64,000 nt of DNA from Candidatus Ruthia endofausta. Lineage in GTDB: Bacteria > Pseudomonadota > Gammaproteobacteria > PS1 > Pseudothioglobaceae. The stretch spans positions 248,001-312,000 of the forward strand of contig NZ_CP054490.1 of NCBI RefSeq assembly GCF_013342985.1, written 5' to 3'. Made by a program: the position numbers and the translations under genes. Under the pieces are notes generated by a model. That model worked only from the letters and a program-made list of their open reading frames with translations, had not been told where the DNA came from and made no database searches. Each line of letters starts with the position of its first letter. Position 1 is the first letter of the stretch. Below are positions 32,782 through 41,340 of this stretch, in pieces.

Positions 32782-33558
32782 TTATACCGACTCTTCATCT
32801 CTGAGTGTTAAGATTTCACATCCATTTTTCGTGACTAAAATGGTGTGCTCCCATTGTGCAGAAAGCGCGTGGTCTTTTGTGGTTACTGTCCAGTTATCGA
32901 CTTTAGAAGTAACAACCTCAAACCCGCCTAGATTAATCATAGGTTCAATTGTAAAAGTCATACCCGCTTCAAGGGTTGGGCTAATGTTTAATTTTCTATC
33001 ATCATAATGAACCACTTGAGGTTCAGCATGAAACTCAGTTCCAATGCCATGCCCACAATAATCACGCACCACGGTGCAATTATTCTTATTCGCATGAGCG
33101 CCAATTGCCTTGCCGATTTCACCTAAATGAACACCGGGTTTTACTTGTTTAATGCCGATATATAAACATTCTTGTGCAATCCTACAAATGCGTTGCGCTT
33201 TGACACTAGATTTACCAATGATGAACATTTTTGAAGTATCACCATGAAAGCCATCTTTAATAATGGTGATATCAATGTTAATTATGTCCCCTTTCTTAAG
33301 TCTCTTATCTCCAGGAATGCCGTGGCAAACTACATGATTAACACTGGTACAAATAGATTTTGGAAAGCCGTGATAATTAAGTGGTGCAGCAATAGCGCCT
33401 TGCTGATTAACAATATAATTATGGCAAATTTTGTCCAACTCATCAGTACTAATCCCAGCCTTAACATAAGGCGATATCATATCAATGACATCAGCTGCTA
33501 AGCGTCCAGCTACACGCATTTTTCCAATACCATCTTTTGATTTAATGGCTATTGACAT
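32782..33558 (-). CDS. map: Methionine aminopeptidase type I
   Basis: 258 residues. The M24 metal site is visible: His in NYHGFPKSICTSVN, Asp in INIDITIIKDGFHGDTSKMF, His in GHGIGTEFHAEP, Glu in FTIEPM and Glu in QWEHTILVT. It removes initiator Met from new proteins. Its ATG overlaps the htpX stop by one base, an unusual pairing since map is more often near rpsB. Confidence 0.97.
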   Translation of the reverse strand: MSIAIKSKDGIGKMRVAGRLAADVIDMISPYVKAGISTDELDKICHNYIVNQQGAIAAPLNYHGFPKSICTSVNHVVCHGIPGDKRLKKGDIINIDITIIKDGFHGDTSKMFIIGKSSVKAQRICRIAQECLYIGIKQVKPGVHLGEIGKAIGAHANKNNCTVVRDYCGHGIGTEFHAEPQVVHYDDRKLNISPTLEAGMTFTIEPMINLGGFEVVTSKVDNWTVTTKDHALSAQWEHTILVTKNGCEILTLRDEESV

Positions 33559-34574
33559 CAGATTCTATTTTGAATTCTTTTAATACGCTTATCTAGCGGT
33601 GGATGTGTGGCAAACAACTCCCCACCCATACCAAACAGCATGGCATGGGCGTACTCTTTGGCATTAGGATTCTCAAGTTTTGTTTTACCACCATTTTGCA
33701 TAACTTCAAATGCTTCAACCAAACCATTAGGATAACGAGTAAATTGAACAGCAGAGGCGTCAGCTAAATATTCACGTTGACGTGACATTGCTGCTTGTAA
33801 AATACGCCCAAACCAAACTGTCATCACCCCAATTAATGCAATGATAGCAGCAATTGTAAATAATACCAATTTTGCTCGACCATCCATACGGCGATTATAA
33901 GCGGCTTGGTAAAATATCATCCTGGCGAGAAAAAACACTGCAGTAAAGCCAAACACAAAGGCACTGATTTGGATATTAAGCTTGATGTCATGGTTGACAA
34001 TATGCCCAATCTCATGAGCAATGACACCAGATAATTGAGTGCGATTAAAACTTGCTATTGAACCTTGAGTAATGGCAACAATCGCCTCTTGAGTGGTTTT
34101 TCCTGCAGCAAAGGCGTTAATGGCATTATCCGGGATGATGTATAAGGCAGGGGCAGGAATGTTAGCTGCTAAAGCTTGTTCAGTAACTATATTAAGCGCT
34201 TGTTTTTCCTCAATTGACAGCTCCTCTTCATCACTAATTAGTTTACCACCAAAGGCAAGTGCGATTTTATGTCCATTTGATTTTTGAAAAAAACCAAATG
34301 CAGTGGCACTCAGCATTGCCAATAATGCTACCAGTGAAAATCCTAAAAAATCAAACAATTGCTCTTGATTTTGAAAGACGATTTGATTGGCAGCAATGAA
34401 CTTTTCACCAAAATTGTATTGTTGATATTCAGGCTGATAAAACTGTGCTAAATTGAGACCAACAAACAAAGTATAGCCAATCAATATAGATGAAATTAGT
34501 AATAAAACAAGGTATAAAAACCAAATGATTAGCGTGTTTTTTTTAGCTTTATCTTGATGCTCTCTAAAATCCAT
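33558..34574 (-). CDS. htpX: M48 membrane metalloprotease, HtpX-like
   Basis: 338 residues from MDFREHQDKAKKN. A GGAGG site lies 11 nt upstream of this ATG and almost touches an alternative GTG at 34586, which I therefore reject. Two N-terminal membrane helices, zinc motif HEIGH in GVIAHEIGHIVNHDI, two central helices, the third-ligand region REYLADASAVQFT and a C-terminal THPPLDKRIKRI follow the HtpX plan. It degrades damaged membrane proteins. The LemA-HtpX pairing is common. Confidence 0.92.
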   Translation of the reverse strand: MDFREHQDKAKKNTLIIWFLYLVLLLISSILIGYTLFVGLNLAQFYQPEYQQYNFGEKFIAANQIVFQNQEQLFDFLGFSLVALLAMLSATAFGFFQKSNGHKIALAFGGKLISDEEELSIEEKQALNIVTEQALAANIPAPALYIIPDNAINAFAAGKTTQEAIVAITQGSIASFNRTQLSGVIAHEIGHIVNHDIKLNIQISAFVFGFTAVFFLARMIFYQAAYNRRMDGRAKLVLFTIAAIIALIGVMTVWFGRILQAAMSRQREYLADASAVQFTRYPNGLVEAFEVMQNGGKTKLENPNAKEYAHAMLFGMGGELFATHPPLDKRIKRIQNRI

Positions 34575-34724
34575 TGTTAAGGGCACCTCCAGAAATCTCA
34601 GTATGATTTAGGGAATGTAGTATTTTTAGCGCCTCTTTGAAGGATGGGAAAAGGCATTGCTTTATGTATTTCAGTACGAAGTCTGCCATTGGCATAAATT
34701 GTATTGGGGTTTCTTGGTACACCC

Positions 34725-35333
34725 TTAAGTAAACAAGTCTTTAGGCGTTTGGTTTAATTGTTCCATGCTTTCGCTAAATTCTAAATTTTGCGCATCCACA
34801 CCAAAACCAAATACACCAGCAAACAATACATTAGGAAATGATTTTTTGTACTCATTAAACTTTTGAACCAAGTCATTATACCCCTGTCGAGCACTGGCAA
34901 TGCGATTTTCTGTGGTGGTCATTTCTTCACTTAGTTGCACCATGTTTTCGCTTGCTTTTAAATCAGGATAAGCTTCCATTTTTAAGTTAAAACCACCCAT
35001 TGCACTGTCTAATGCTACCTGAGAACTGGCTAAATTTGCCATGGTACTTACCTCTCCTGGATTTTTTTGCGCTGCTTCGTTGGCCTCTGTTAATCCTGCT
35101 CTAGCTTCAGTAACAGCAGTTAGCGTTTCCCTTTCATGCTCCATATATTTTTTGGCAATACCAACCAAATTGCCAATCAAGTCTAAGCGTCGTTTGAGTT
35201 GTACTGAAATCTGCTCAAAGCCATTTTGATACTGAGTTTTGTAAGAAACCAAGTTGTTATAAATGCTGACAATCCAAATAAATAAAACAATCACAATTGT
35301 AATCAGTAGCCAATTCTGTGTTAAAAATTCCAT
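34725..35333 (-). CDS. lemA: LemA family protein
   Basis: 202 residues: one N-terminal membrane helix (LLITIVIVLFIWIVSIYN, about 9-26), then a long helical domain with YNNLVSYKTQYQNGFEQISV, RRLDLIGNLVGIAKKYMEHE and the C-terminal FNEYKKSFPNVLFAGVFGF. These are LemA signatures. The function is unclear; genes of this family often pair with membrane metalloproteases, as here with htpX 150 nt downstream. The 138-nt gap (34587-34724) holds a 44-codon open stretch I cannot identify. Confidence 0.93.
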   Translation of the reverse strand: MEFLTQNWLLITIVIVLFIWIVSIYNNLVSYKTQYQNGFEQISVQLKRRLDLIGNLVGIAKKYMEHERETLTAVTEARAGLTEANEAAQKNPGEVSTMANLASSQVALDSAMGGFNLKMEAYPDLKASENMVQLSEEMTTTENRIASARQGYNDLVQKFNEYKKSFPNVLFAGVFGFGVDAQNLEFSESMEQLNQTPKDLFT

Positions 35334-35386
35334 CTTAAATTCCCTAAAAGTTAATCAATATCGATGTTAATTATATAGGGATATCA

Positions 35387-35796
35387 CTATTTAAATTCAA
35401 TAGGGCAAATAAATTCAAGTGAAATTGCTTGGAGTTGGAAACCTTCCACGTGCACTTTTAATGCTTTTTTATTTGGTGTTTTCTGCCTGTTTTTATGTTG
35501 ATTTCTAATAAGGATTTGTTATGGTTATGCGCTATTGAAGTCGCAAAACTAAGTGCATCTTTTTTGTCAATTCTTTCATCCAGTGTGATGGTGCTACTTG
35601 GAAATTTCTCTTTAACAATGGCAACATATGTTTTTTTAATTTCTCGTTTGGCAAACATGTCAGACAAGTTCCGTGCTGTTCTTTTTGTGTAAGCAATAAT
35701 CATCAGACTAGTAGTTAAACAGCTATTTGGTGAATTGAACGCACTGGCAATCATATTGGCAAATAACATGAAGCATAAAGGGAAAATCGTTATCAC
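35387..35796 (-). pseudogene. Remnant of RluA-family pseudouridine synthase
   Basis: Reading the minus strand: KRTARNLSDMFAKREIKKTY, VAIVKEKFPSSTITLDERID, KSLLEINIKTGRKHQIKKH, then after a frameshift ALKVHVEGFQLQAISLEF and FICPIEFK ending at TAG 35387-35389. These are the middle and C-terminal parts of RluA/TruC-type tRNA/rRNA pseudouridine synthases. The catalytic HRLD segment that should precede SGL is absent, as the 5' part is deleted or replaced by hslO remnant DNA. Confidence 0.65.
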
Positions 35797-36300
35797 CTTA
35801 TATAATGTGCAAACTAAGCGTAATTTTCAGTCATCAGTGCCTTTTAATTCAAAGGGATTGATACAAACATTTGAAGATTATTTTTTCTAGTCAGATCAAT
35901 TGGTATTCCAAGATCTGGATATCATCAAATCAAGATAATTTATCAGCCATGTTGATTCAAAAAATGCCAGATAGTAAGCAAAATAGTCAACAAGACTGGG
36001 ATAGAGTATTGTTATTAGCAAACACCATTAGCCATGCAGAACTATGTGAACTATCTGCATAATCTCTATTACATAAGCTATTTCATGAAGAAGTGGTGAC
36101 ATCGTTTGAAAAACGACACAATTGAATACGAATACCAGCAAGATAGAGAAAGATTTGAAAGAATTATCTTCAATTTAGGCGAAAGAAAATGCTAGAGATT
36201 TGTTTAAAAAGCATGGTGAAATTGCCATTCATAATGAAATATGCACATGTGCACTTATTTTTTGATGAGAGTGATTTAGATAAGACATTTTCTAATTGAA
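35705..36300 (+). pseudogene. hslO: Decayed redox chaperone Hsp33
   Basis: Plus-strand pieces: VKQLFGELNALAIILANNMK, KGKIVITLYNVQ, then MLIQKMPDSKQNSQQDWDRV and LLLANTISHAELCELSA followed by TAA at 36060. SLLHKLFHEEVVTSFEKR, RERFERIIFNLGE and FKKHGEIAIHNEMCTCAYFF come next in different frames. This is the Hsp33 order. The first zinc Cys pair appears replaced by Tyr (EYEYQQDRERF). Multiple stops; dead. Confidence 0.75.
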
Positions 36301-36329
36301 CATGTAAAAAAATATTGCAAAAAGCAAGA

Positions 36330-36408
36330 TGGGGCGAGAAATGGGGTTTGAACCCGCGACAACCGGAATCACAATCCGGGGTTCTATACCAACTAAGCTA
36401 TTTCCGCC
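36330..36408 (-). pseudogene. Degenerate second tRNA-His(GTG)
   Basis: Near-copy of the intact tRNA-His at 40958-41034, with the same GTG anticodon loop. It is 79 nt instead of 77 because of two extra bases near the D loop/stem (GGTATAGAACCCC for GGTAGAGCCCC). It has an acceptor-stem mismatch at position 5 and a broken T-stem pair (C-A). It is most likely the original tRNA displaced when the island inserted, now redundant and decaying. Confidence 0.8.
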
Positions 36409-36420
36409 ATAAACTTTAAA

Positions 36421-36454
36421 TGGTACGCCCAACACGATTCGAACGTGTGACCTA
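36421..36454 (-). repeat. Left direct repeat (3' end of tRNA-Arg), putative att site
   Basis: 34 nt identical to 41070-41103, the CCA end, T arm and variable region of the intact tRNA-Arg. Similarity continues weakly to about 36470, then stops. A duplicated tRNA 3' end is the classic scar of tyrosine-recombinase integration, and an integrase remnant lies near the other repeat. Confidence 0.8.
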
Positions 36455-36579
36455 TAGCTTAGAAGGTAGCTCCGCTCATCCTCTACCCATTCGCTAACGC
36501 GAAAGAGTAGCGTCTTAACTAAATAAGGTCAATAAATCCTTATATTAAATTAGAGTTAATCTGCCAGCTAATGATTTTC

Positions 36580-37570
36580 CTAGTTTCTTCTACCACACCC
36601 ATTTAACCTTTCTAATTCAACAGGTGTTAATCTTCTCAGCTTGCCAGAAAGCGTCTCAACTACGTGTTTAAATCTTGATGTCCCTTTGCCGCCTTCGACA
36701 GTAATGATAGTCCTTGAAGCCCTATCAAGAGCATCTGGAAATGTAACAAGGCCTTCAGAATAATGATAGATGTGTCCACTGGATGCGGTTCTTCCTTCCT
36801 TCTTTGCACCTTTGAGATAAATCCACTTCTCTAGATCTGCTTTAGATATAAAGAACTCACTAGGAACATCTTTCTCATCTTGAAGAATACTGCCTAGAGT
36901 TTGTTTCTTTCCCTTATATTTGCGACAGTTGTAGAATCTGTATATACCTTTCTATCAATCATTATTCCAATCGTATCAAAGGGCCTCACTTTAGAAGTGT
37001 AATCATCAGTATTATTAGTAATCTCATCTAAGTCTCCGTCAATAGTAAAGTAAAGTACTTGTCAGGTTTAGATGGTGTTTGAATTAACTTGCATTGGGAA
37101 TGCATTTTTCATCACGCCTTTGTTAGTAATCCAGTCAACAGGAGATTTAAGCCGCTTGATTTCCTTTCCAATATCTGAGTCAGACTTATAAGCCATAATG
37201 TAGACTCTCTTTCTTCTCTGTGGCATCCCATAATCAGCTGCATTAATTATTCTCCACTCAACTATATACCCTAGGCCTGACAACGAAGCTAGCATTATTG
37301 CAAAGCCTCTTCCTCTTTGAGAAACTGAGGACTTTAGCAGTCTGTTAACATTCTCAAGCATTAGATACTTCGGAGATTTGGTTTTCTTATTCTTTAGAAT
37401 TGCGTATATTGACCACCAGAGAACTCCTTTCTTACCTTGAATACCAGAAGATTTCTTCAAGGTTCTAACAACGGAATAATCTTGATAAGGGAATACTCCC
37501 ACAAGAAGGTCGTGGTCAGGAGTTGATCTAAAGTCTTCATCTATAACCTTAGCAATGTCAACATCACTAT
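36580..37570 (-). pseudogene. Broken DNA (cytosine-5-)-methyltransferase
   Basis: Reading frame pieces: DEDFRSTPDHDLLVG, VFPYQDYSVVRTLKKS, LMLENVNRLLKS, INAADYGMPQRRKRVYIMAY (37068-37502), then after shifts VRPFDTIGIMIDRKVY, HIYHYSEGLVTFPDALD, SRTIITVEGGKG, FKHVVETLSGKL and RRLTPVELERLN, ended by TAG. This is C5-methyltransferase motif IV-VI-VIII and the IX-X end. The catalytic Pro-Cys is Pro-Tyr (codon TAT at 37485-37487), and the N-terminal FxGxG motif is missing. It cannot methylate. Confidence 0.75.
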
Positions 37571-37644
37571 AATTTTATTAAAAATGATAGTGATGGCATT
37601 CTTCGCATTAGGTATTGGTATGTTTAATTCTTTAGAGATTCCCC

Positions 37645-37854
37645 CTATAGTTTGCCTATGTATCTCCCTACCTTGTTTAATAATTCTTGCTCAAGGTCGC
37701 CTTCTCTTAATAAATCTAATATGTCAGATATAGATTCAAACCTTTCAGGGTTCTTTAGTAAGTCTTTATGGTTTCCTTGACTATCCCTTCCTCCTGAGCC
37801 TAACCTGCAGGGAAAAAGCACCTTATAGTTTTTTTCTGTTAAGTTGTGAGCCAA
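37645..37854 (-). pseudogene. Fragment within the restriction-modification remnant
   Basis: A 69-codon open stretch reading KVLFPCRLGSGGRDSQGNHK followed by DLLKNPERFESISDILDLL. I do not recognise a domain. It lies between the nuclease fragment and the methyltransferase fragment, on the same strand, and may be a rearranged part of either. Confidence 0.3.
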
Positions 37855-37884
37855 CCCATTAACTACAGTTTATTTAGTTTTACT

Positions 37885-38358
37885 TCACTCCGTTTCAATA
37901 ATTAATTCGTCTGATGAGAATTCCCATAAAACAGTATCAATTATTTTCTGTTTCCGCCAGTTATTATTGTTATATTTGTAAAATACAAACAATACTTTCT
38001 TCAACTTTCTTTTGACGTGGGACTTGGCCCAGGTTTCATTAATCAAAGCAAGATAGTTTATACTGCAAATTTTGGTTCTTTCTTTAACAACTAAAGTCTT
38101 ATTGCTGAGCTTGAGTGGGCAAGCTTTTAATTCAATTCCAGCCTCTAATAAATCTAACCCAGGTGTTGAGTTGTTTTTAATGCCAAACCAGTGTTGTTCG
38201 ATAAAGTTATCAGTATTACCTTTGTTTTTATTGTTTATTTCACCTTGGGGATGTTGAGATAGATTAGAAATATCCTCAAAGCTTTTACCAATTAGAGAGA
38301 AAGCTCTTGTGAGAATAGTGCTTTCATTTTCCTTGCTGTAATCTAGATTGGCATCCAT
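37885..38358 (-). pseudogene. Truncated Sau3AI/MutH-type restriction endonuclease
   Basis: 157 residues ending early. The core LDLLEAGIELKACPLKL with Glu-x-Lys, followed by KTLVVKERTKICSINYLALI and DTVLWEF, matches the MutH/Sau3AI nuclease fold (D...ExK). Full-length Sau3AI-type enzymes are about three times longer with a second domain, which is missing here. Paired with the methyltransferase remnant downstream, it would have recognised a short GATC-like site, though the site cannot be read from the sequence. Confidence 0.6.
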
Positions 38359-38365
38359 AATATTT

Positions 38366-38765
38366 TTAATGTCTTACCATTCAGCAATATGAATAGAAAA
38401 ACGAGAATAGGTTGTATCTCCATACACATTCAAAGCATTATCTAAAAACCTCATTTCCTCTTTCTATCCATCCCTAGTAAATTTTGTATCGTTCTCCTTG
38501 TGAAATTCTTTCATCTCATCAATACTCAAACTAGCCGACATATCTAAATAACCTGGATTAACTTCATATTCTTTAAATCTTTTATCACTTATCAAATAGA
38601 AACCACTTATCCAGTTTGCATCAATGCGAAATATTACAATCAAAGGTTTCTACTTGAGAAGGAGTAGTCATTTGATTTGGTTGTTTCGGTTTTGATTGAT
38701 TTCCAGTCGCAGGATGGGCCTGGAAAGGAATTAAAAGGAGAATAGAAAAAGTAAAAACTTATAAA
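38366..38765 (-). pseudogene. Remnant of a secreted protein in the island
   Basis: The minus strand shows a hydrophobic signal-like start (FTFSILLLIPFQAHPATG) after an early stop, then in shifted frames FRIDANWISGFYLISDKRFK, LSIDEMKEFHKENDTKF and ALNVYGDTTYSRFSIHIAEW. No family recognised. At least two stops/shifts. Confidence 0.35.
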
Positions 38766-39350
38766 ACATATTTATTTTCCATTTAAATAATTAAGCCATC
38801 CAGTTAACTCAGCATCAGTATCAATATGCCCATCTGCATCATAACTAGCAACCTGCATGCCTTTATTAAATACGGCTGAATTTCCATTTACCCCCCCCAT
38901 TTCTTCAAAAATATCTACAGTTTCAAATGTGACTATTTTGTAAATAAACTAATAGAAGAAACAACTAATGAGATTATTATCTTTCAGCCACACTTAACTT
39001 GTATATGCGCTTTGCAACAGTGTTTGAAACTTCATATACATAATCCATTGACTACTCATCTAGTAATAAATCACTATCTTCAAATCCATTCAGTTGTTTT
39101 CTTACGGAATTTATTAATTTATTCCTTAGATTTGTTTTACTAGGTGGTTTTTGAACTTTAGGTTTTGTTTTGGTTTCTGATACATCGCTCTTATTCTGTA
39201 TTCTATCCAATTTTCTGTTAAGCTTTTCGATTTTATCCTCAAGAGCTTCTTTATTTTTTCTGTTGGAATACTTCTCACTTTCTCTATCGCTGTTGTTTAA
39301 TTCTATCTCATTCGATATCCAAATGTAGATAGCTATTACAGCTACTAATT
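38765..39350 (-). pseudogene. Two small unknown reading frames in the island
   Basis: First, a coiled-coil piece at about 39055-39335: one hydrophobic segment (VIAIYIWI), then KNKEALEDKIEKLNRKLDRI, interrupted upstream by a TAA. Second, a short piece ending at about 38767 with MGGVNGNSAVFNKGMQVASY and DGHIDTDAELTGWLNYLNG. Neither is recognised. They look like accessory genes of the mobile element. A run of eight C at 38891-38898 lies just 5' of the second piece. Confidence 0.3.
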
Positions 39351-39399
39351 AATATGACGGCATATTTATCCTGCTTAGAAGTTTGTGCTATGATCCACT

Positions 39400-40245
39400 A
39401 AATCAGTTATTTCCAGATGTGTAGAGCACTTCTCATCACTAAGCACAACAAAAGTTTGACTAGTCCTATTCTCAACTCGGGAGATATTTTGCTAAAGTTA
39501 TCAAATCCTAGAAGATGATACCCATTTGAAATCACCCTTAGTTCCGATGGTTTTGGTTGTGACAACAAAGGTGCTTTATTAGGGTCTATCAATGCCTTAA
39601 TCATACGACAGGTTGTTGATTTACCAGAACCAGCCATATCCTACAGATAGTAAGGCGTAAACTTCTTTCCCTGCTTGTATCGCCATTCTTATCCACCCTA
39701 CAAGCAGAGACAGGCTTAGCTCGTCAATATTTAATATGTTTTAACAAGCCTCTAATCTCTCCACCACTTTCTGGAATTGGTAAAGGAGCATATCGTTTGT
39801 TCTTGTAAAGAAAATACTGAAGTTACGTGTTAAGCTCCACCCGTGTTTATTGATTTTTATTACATAAGTCAATATATATGGCTTCGTTAATTTAAGCATA
39901 CATTTTGGTAGGTTTCTATAGTCTCACCTTCAAATTCAGCTACAGCTTCAAGAGTTGAAATTACTGTTTCAAATATATTTTTACTTAATCCCTTTCCTGT
40001 CTTCTCATAGTTCCACATACGCACGGTCACCAAAACTTTCAGAATTAACTTGCATTAACTCTTTGTAGCCTTTGGTTTCCACATGTACGAATACCCCTCT
40101 ATCCTTATTATTAAATAATTTGTATTTTTTCTTTGCAATGTCAATCAATATTGTTGAAGCTTTATCCTTGTCACTAGAATATTTTGTCTTCTTTATAACT
40201 CTCTAAGGCATTCAGTTCTATGTGAAGGTTATCCCAAAAATCTTT
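39400..40245 (-). pseudogene. Decayed phage/ICE-type D5-like ATPase
   Basis: Minus-strand pieces, in order: KASTILIDIAKKKYKLF, RGVFVHVETKGYKELMQVNS, KTGKGLSKNIFETVISTLEA, YAPLPIPESGGEIRGLL, LLVGWIRMAIQAGKEV, then MAGSGKSTTCRMIKALIDPN (Walker A GSGKST) and GYHLLGFDNFSKISPEL (Walker B-like FDN). This combination is typical of the large ATP-binding proteins encoded next to integrases in integrated elements. At least five frameshifts or stops. Confidence 0.6.
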
Positions 40246-40329
40246 GATAGCAACATCCTTACAGGACTTAATTTGAACTTAAAAGTATAACAAAAATGTC
40301 AGTGGGTAGGAAATACCCATTTAGAGCAA

Positions 40330-40877
40330 CTTACTCTATTTCGATTCTTTAGCTGCTTTAAATAGAAGAGCTCTCTCATCCTTAGAAGTATCCGATACGA
40401 GCACTATTCTCTGGTCTAGAGGGTATGCTTTTAACAGGGTTGTCTAATAAATTATAGTATCTACAGGCATATGTGGATACTACTAAAATAGCAGCCTTGT
40501 AGTGATTAACAGTAACATTTGATAAGTGAGAAGGGAGGTTGGATAGTGAGCTTGATATGTCCACTTTTCTAACTCCTGAAATTTGCTTTCTCCTTAGTTT
40601 GAGACCTCCAATAGTTAAGCCTATATTCCTCTTCTTTAGGTCTTTGACTTTTGTATCCATTAACTAGGTAGTCATCAATTATTTTAGACAGTAGCGTCTT
40701 GTGTTTATTCTCTTGAAAGGCTTGTATTTTCCTCTTGTCATCGTCTAGTCTTCTAACAAATCGGACAGCTTCACGTTTAGTAGTAAAGGTTTTGGTTATT
40801 GGTTTGAATTCAGGTGGGCGGATATATACACGATAAGTAACACCTTTCTTACGTTGAGCCTTTTGTATGTAAGCCAT
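40330..40877 (-). pseudogene. Truncated tyrosine-recombinase integrase
   Basis: Starts at ATG 40875-40877 with MAYIQKAQRKKGVTYRVYIR and an Arm-binding domain (FTTKREAVRFVRRLDDDKRK). A frameshift near 40620 leads to SGVRKVDISSSLSNLPSHLS and NPVKSIPSRPENSARIGYF, which is the core-binding domain and the lead-in to the catalytic domain. The catalytic domain (R, HxxR, Y) is deleted: nothing of it remains before the ATPase remnant. Located next to the tRNA genes, as expected for the island's integrase. Confidence 0.75.
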
Positions 40878-40957
40878 AGCAATCTCCATAAACTGCACGC
40901 AAAGAGGATTTATCGACTTTGAATTTAGTTAAGAAGGGGTTAAACCTTTATAGGATA

Positions 40958-41034
40958 TGGGGCGAGAAACGGGTCTTGAACCCGCGACAACCGGAATCAC
41001 AATCCGGGGCTCTACCAACTGAGCTATTCCCGCC
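40958..41034 (-). tRNA. tRNA-His(GTG)
   Basis: Minus-strand 77 nt with encoded CCA. The acceptor stem pairs fully, including G-1 with C73, which is the tRNA-His identity pair. The anticodon loop is TTGTGAT (GTG). D loop and T loop consensus are present. It lies inside the bounds of the island, between the integrase remnant and tRNA-Arg. Confidence 0.93.
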
Positions 41035-41069
41035 ATAAAAACTACTACCTCAGGTATTTTACCTTGAAG

Positions 41070-41103
41070 TGGTACGCCCAACACGATTCGAACGTGTGAC
41101 CTA
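41070..41103 (-). repeat. Right direct repeat (within tRNA-Arg), putative att site
   Basis: Identical over 34 nt to 36421-36454. It is part of the intact tRNA-Arg, which is what tyrosine integrases leave at the end where the tRNA is restored. Confidence 0.8.
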
Positions 41104-41146
41104 CGGCTTAGAAGGCCGTTGCTCTATCCAGCTGAGCTATGGGCGC
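41070..41146 (-). tRNA. tRNA-Arg(TCT)
   Basis: 77 nt with CCA. The acceptor arms GCGCCCA and TGGGCGT pair, the anticodon loop CTTCTAA gives TCT, and the T loop is TTCGAAT. Its 3' 34 nt form the right copy of the island direct repeat. Confidence 0.94.
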
Positions 41147-41199
41147 ATACCAAAAAGGTTATTGTTAAAGCGCTCTAAAATGTAAAGTATTTTTTTTGT

Positions 41200-41276
41200 T
41201 GGTCGGAGTGGAGGGATTTGAACCCCCGACCACCTGGTCCCAAACCAGGTACGCTACCAAACTGCGCTACACTCCG
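41200..41276 (-). tRNA. tRNA-Pro(TGG)
   Basis: 77 nt with CCA; CGGAGTG/CACTCCG acceptor stem, anticodon loop TTTGGGA (TGG), T loop TTCAAAT. First in the minus-strand Pro-Arg-His cluster. Confidence 0.94.
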
Positions 41277-41340
41277 AAAAAACGATAATTATACTTTGTT
41301 AAATTGAGATGTAAATAGTTAAATTACTGATGGCTTGCAA

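Larger units (their letters stand above)
36421..41103. mobile_element. Decayed tRNA-Arg-integrated genomic island
   Basis: About 4.65 kb separates the starts of the two 34-nt tRNA-Arg repeats. Inside, all on the minus strand, are remains of an integrase, a phage/ICE-type ATPase, small unknown proteins, a Sau3AI/MutH-type nuclease and a cytosine methyltransferase. Every protein gene is broken, and only tRNA-His at 40958 looks functional. The content resembles a small integrative element carrying a restriction-modification system. Insertion is inferred from the repeats plus the integrase; it is not directly provable here. Confidence 0.7.

Noticed and set aside
34590-34724. Short open frame between lemA and htpX (reads NPNTIYANGRLRTE and PFPILQRGAK)
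   Set aside because: Stop-free and protein-like, but about 44 codons with no start or recognised family; perhaps an old gene scrap. Not strong enough to annotate.
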